A stretch of 6,693 nt of DNA, from positions 1 through 6,693 of the forward strand of contig JAUQOT010000006.1 in the NCBI GenBank assembly GCA_030550735.1. Reading direction: 5' to 3'. The first letter of the stretch is position 1, and each line of letters starts with the position of its first letter. Below the pieces are notes generated by a model that had not been told where the DNA came from, did no database searches, and saw only the letters and a program-made list of their open reading frames with translations. The position numbers and the translations under genes were made by a program. Source of the stretch: Patescibacteria group bacterium. Its GTDB lineage: Bacteria; Patescibacteriota; Minisyncoccia; UBA6257; HR35. Positions 6,073 through 6,693 of the stretch are shown here, piece after piece.

Positions 6073-6632
6073 TAAAGATTTTTATTGGGCCCGATTTCAT
6101 ACAAACCAGCTTGATTTCCTCCATCATTTTGCATTGCTGAAGGATTTGATTCTAAAATACCATTAAGTTCATATTGTCCTAAAGTATTTGAGCAAACAAA
6201 AGCATAAACGTAGTTTATTCCTCCTACAATATTGTTTATCGGATCTTTGGGTAAAGATGATAAATTAACTAAAGTAGAACTAGCTAGAGGGAGTTTAACC
6301 CAACCCGTTCCATCTAAAGCAACACTATCTGTAGAAGTAACAGTATAACCGGCTGGAGCTGAAGGCCAACCACTAGCTCCAGCATTTGATCCTGCTCTTG
6401 AAAATGAAATCATATTAGAAGAACACCAAGTTGGTAAAATATTTGTATCAGCTAAATAAGTATCAATCGCTTTCATAACATTATTAAGATCGGTTTGTCT
6501 TTGAGCATCTCTTGCTCGTCTAAATATTTCTTGTGGCCTAATAACAACTATTAAAATACCTGCTAGTACCGAAATTAAAGCTAAAACAATTAAAAGTTCT
6601 ATTAAGGTAAAACCTTTTAATTTTCTTTGCAT
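6069..6632 (-). CDS. Type IV pilin / pseudopilin-like protein (class III signal peptide)
   Basis: A 187-residue prepilin. The short basic leader MQRKLKG is followed by FTLIELLIVLALI. Prepilin peptidase would cut after Gly7 and methylate Phe8, and Glu12 is the conserved Glu+5 of the mature protein. Residues 8-31 form the hydrophobic helix that anchors the subunit and packs in the fibre core; the amphipathic helix continues to about 62. The globular part holds two cysteines, Cys70 and Cys147, that could form a disulfide, and the tail ends in GLYEIGPNKNLY, a form common in pilins of Patescibacteria-like genomes. Its role as major pilin, minor pilin or secretion pseudopilin cannot be decided. No pilus assembly gene (ATPase, platform protein, peptidase) is in the window. 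It ends inside fmt's stop and has no Shine-Dalgarno sequence. Codons in the globular part look a little less AT-rich than in the neighbours. Confidence 0.9.
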   Translation of the reverse strand: MQRKLKGFTLIELLIVLALISVLAGILIVVIRPQEIFRRARDAQRQTDLNNVMKAIDTYLADTNILPTWCSSNMISFSRAGSNAGASGWPSAPAGYTVTSTDSVALDGTGWVKLPLASSTLVNLSSLPKDPINNIVGGINYVYAFVCSNTLGQYELNGILESNPSAMQNDGGNQAGLYEIGPNKNLY

Positions 6633-6693
6633 TAATAAATTAATTTTTTAACTTCGACCAAGAATTAGAATTTTAGATAATTTTAAATTGAAA

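Noticed and set aside
6071..6086. AATAAA-GATT-TTTATT hairpin just after fmt as a terminator.
   Set aside because: The stem is only six A-T pairs with no following T run, and it lies inside the pilin coding sequence; such pairings occur by chance in DNA this AT-rich.
6633..6693. Promoter for the pilin, such as TCTAAT with a weak -35 box at the window edge.
   Set aside because: The -35 match is poor and many A/T hexamers resemble a -10 box here, so no single site can be supported.

Overview
The window is a compact, strongly AT-rich bacterial segment (roughly 30% GC by eye). It carries seven protein genes, one tRNA and almost no spacer DNA. The best guess for the source is a Candidate Phyla Radiation (Patescibacteria, Parcubacteria-like) genome. 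That guess rests on gene style: a pilin ending in a GLYEIG-type tail, a multi-membrane O-antigen-ligase-like protein with a helical tail, lysine- and isoleucine-rich proteins, and starts without Shine-Dalgarno sequences. UGA is used as a real stop in at least two genes, and no gene needs UGA read through, so the genetic code looks standard. This argues against the UGA-recoding Gracilibacteria and SR1 groups. The assignment is an inference; there is no rRNA or other phylogenetic marker here.

Layout from left to right. A minus-strand block fills 1-4613. Read in its own 5'->3' direction it holds a DEDDy 3'-5' exonuclease (4613-3936), a RecB/Cas4-type PD-(D/E)XK nuclease with a metal-binding insert (3933-3148), a tRNA-Gly(UCC) (3100-3029), a Wzy/O-antigen-ligase-like membrane protein with a solenoid tail (3016-893), and the first 284 codons of a class II (B12-dependent) ribonucleotide reductase that runs off the left edge (854-1). 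A short plus-strand operon starts back to back with this block: peptide deformylase (4622-5113) overlapping methionyl-tRNA formyltransferase (5110-6072). A type IV pilin-like gene (6632-6069) converges on it and shares its last four bases.

How the genes work together. def and fmt add and remove the formyl group of initiator methionine and are translationally coupled. The two nucleases are also coupled, with a 2-base gap, and probably act in one DNA-processing job. The Wzy-like protein and the pilin are both cell-surface genes, and could be connected by glycosylation, but nothing in the DNA proves this. NrdJ supplies deoxynucleotides.

There is no gene-free stretch over 300 bases; the largest gap is the 131 bases at 3017-3147, which holds the tRNA and its promoter. 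The 61 bases at 6633-6693, upstream of the pilin, presumably hold its promoter, but I find no convincing -35/-10 pair. I see no mobile element, CRISPR array, attachment site or long repeat. I do not see a clearly new system. The most interesting items are the coupled nuclease pair, the tRNA placed 12 bases ahead of a start codon, and the lack of Shine-Dalgarno sequences at all seven starts.
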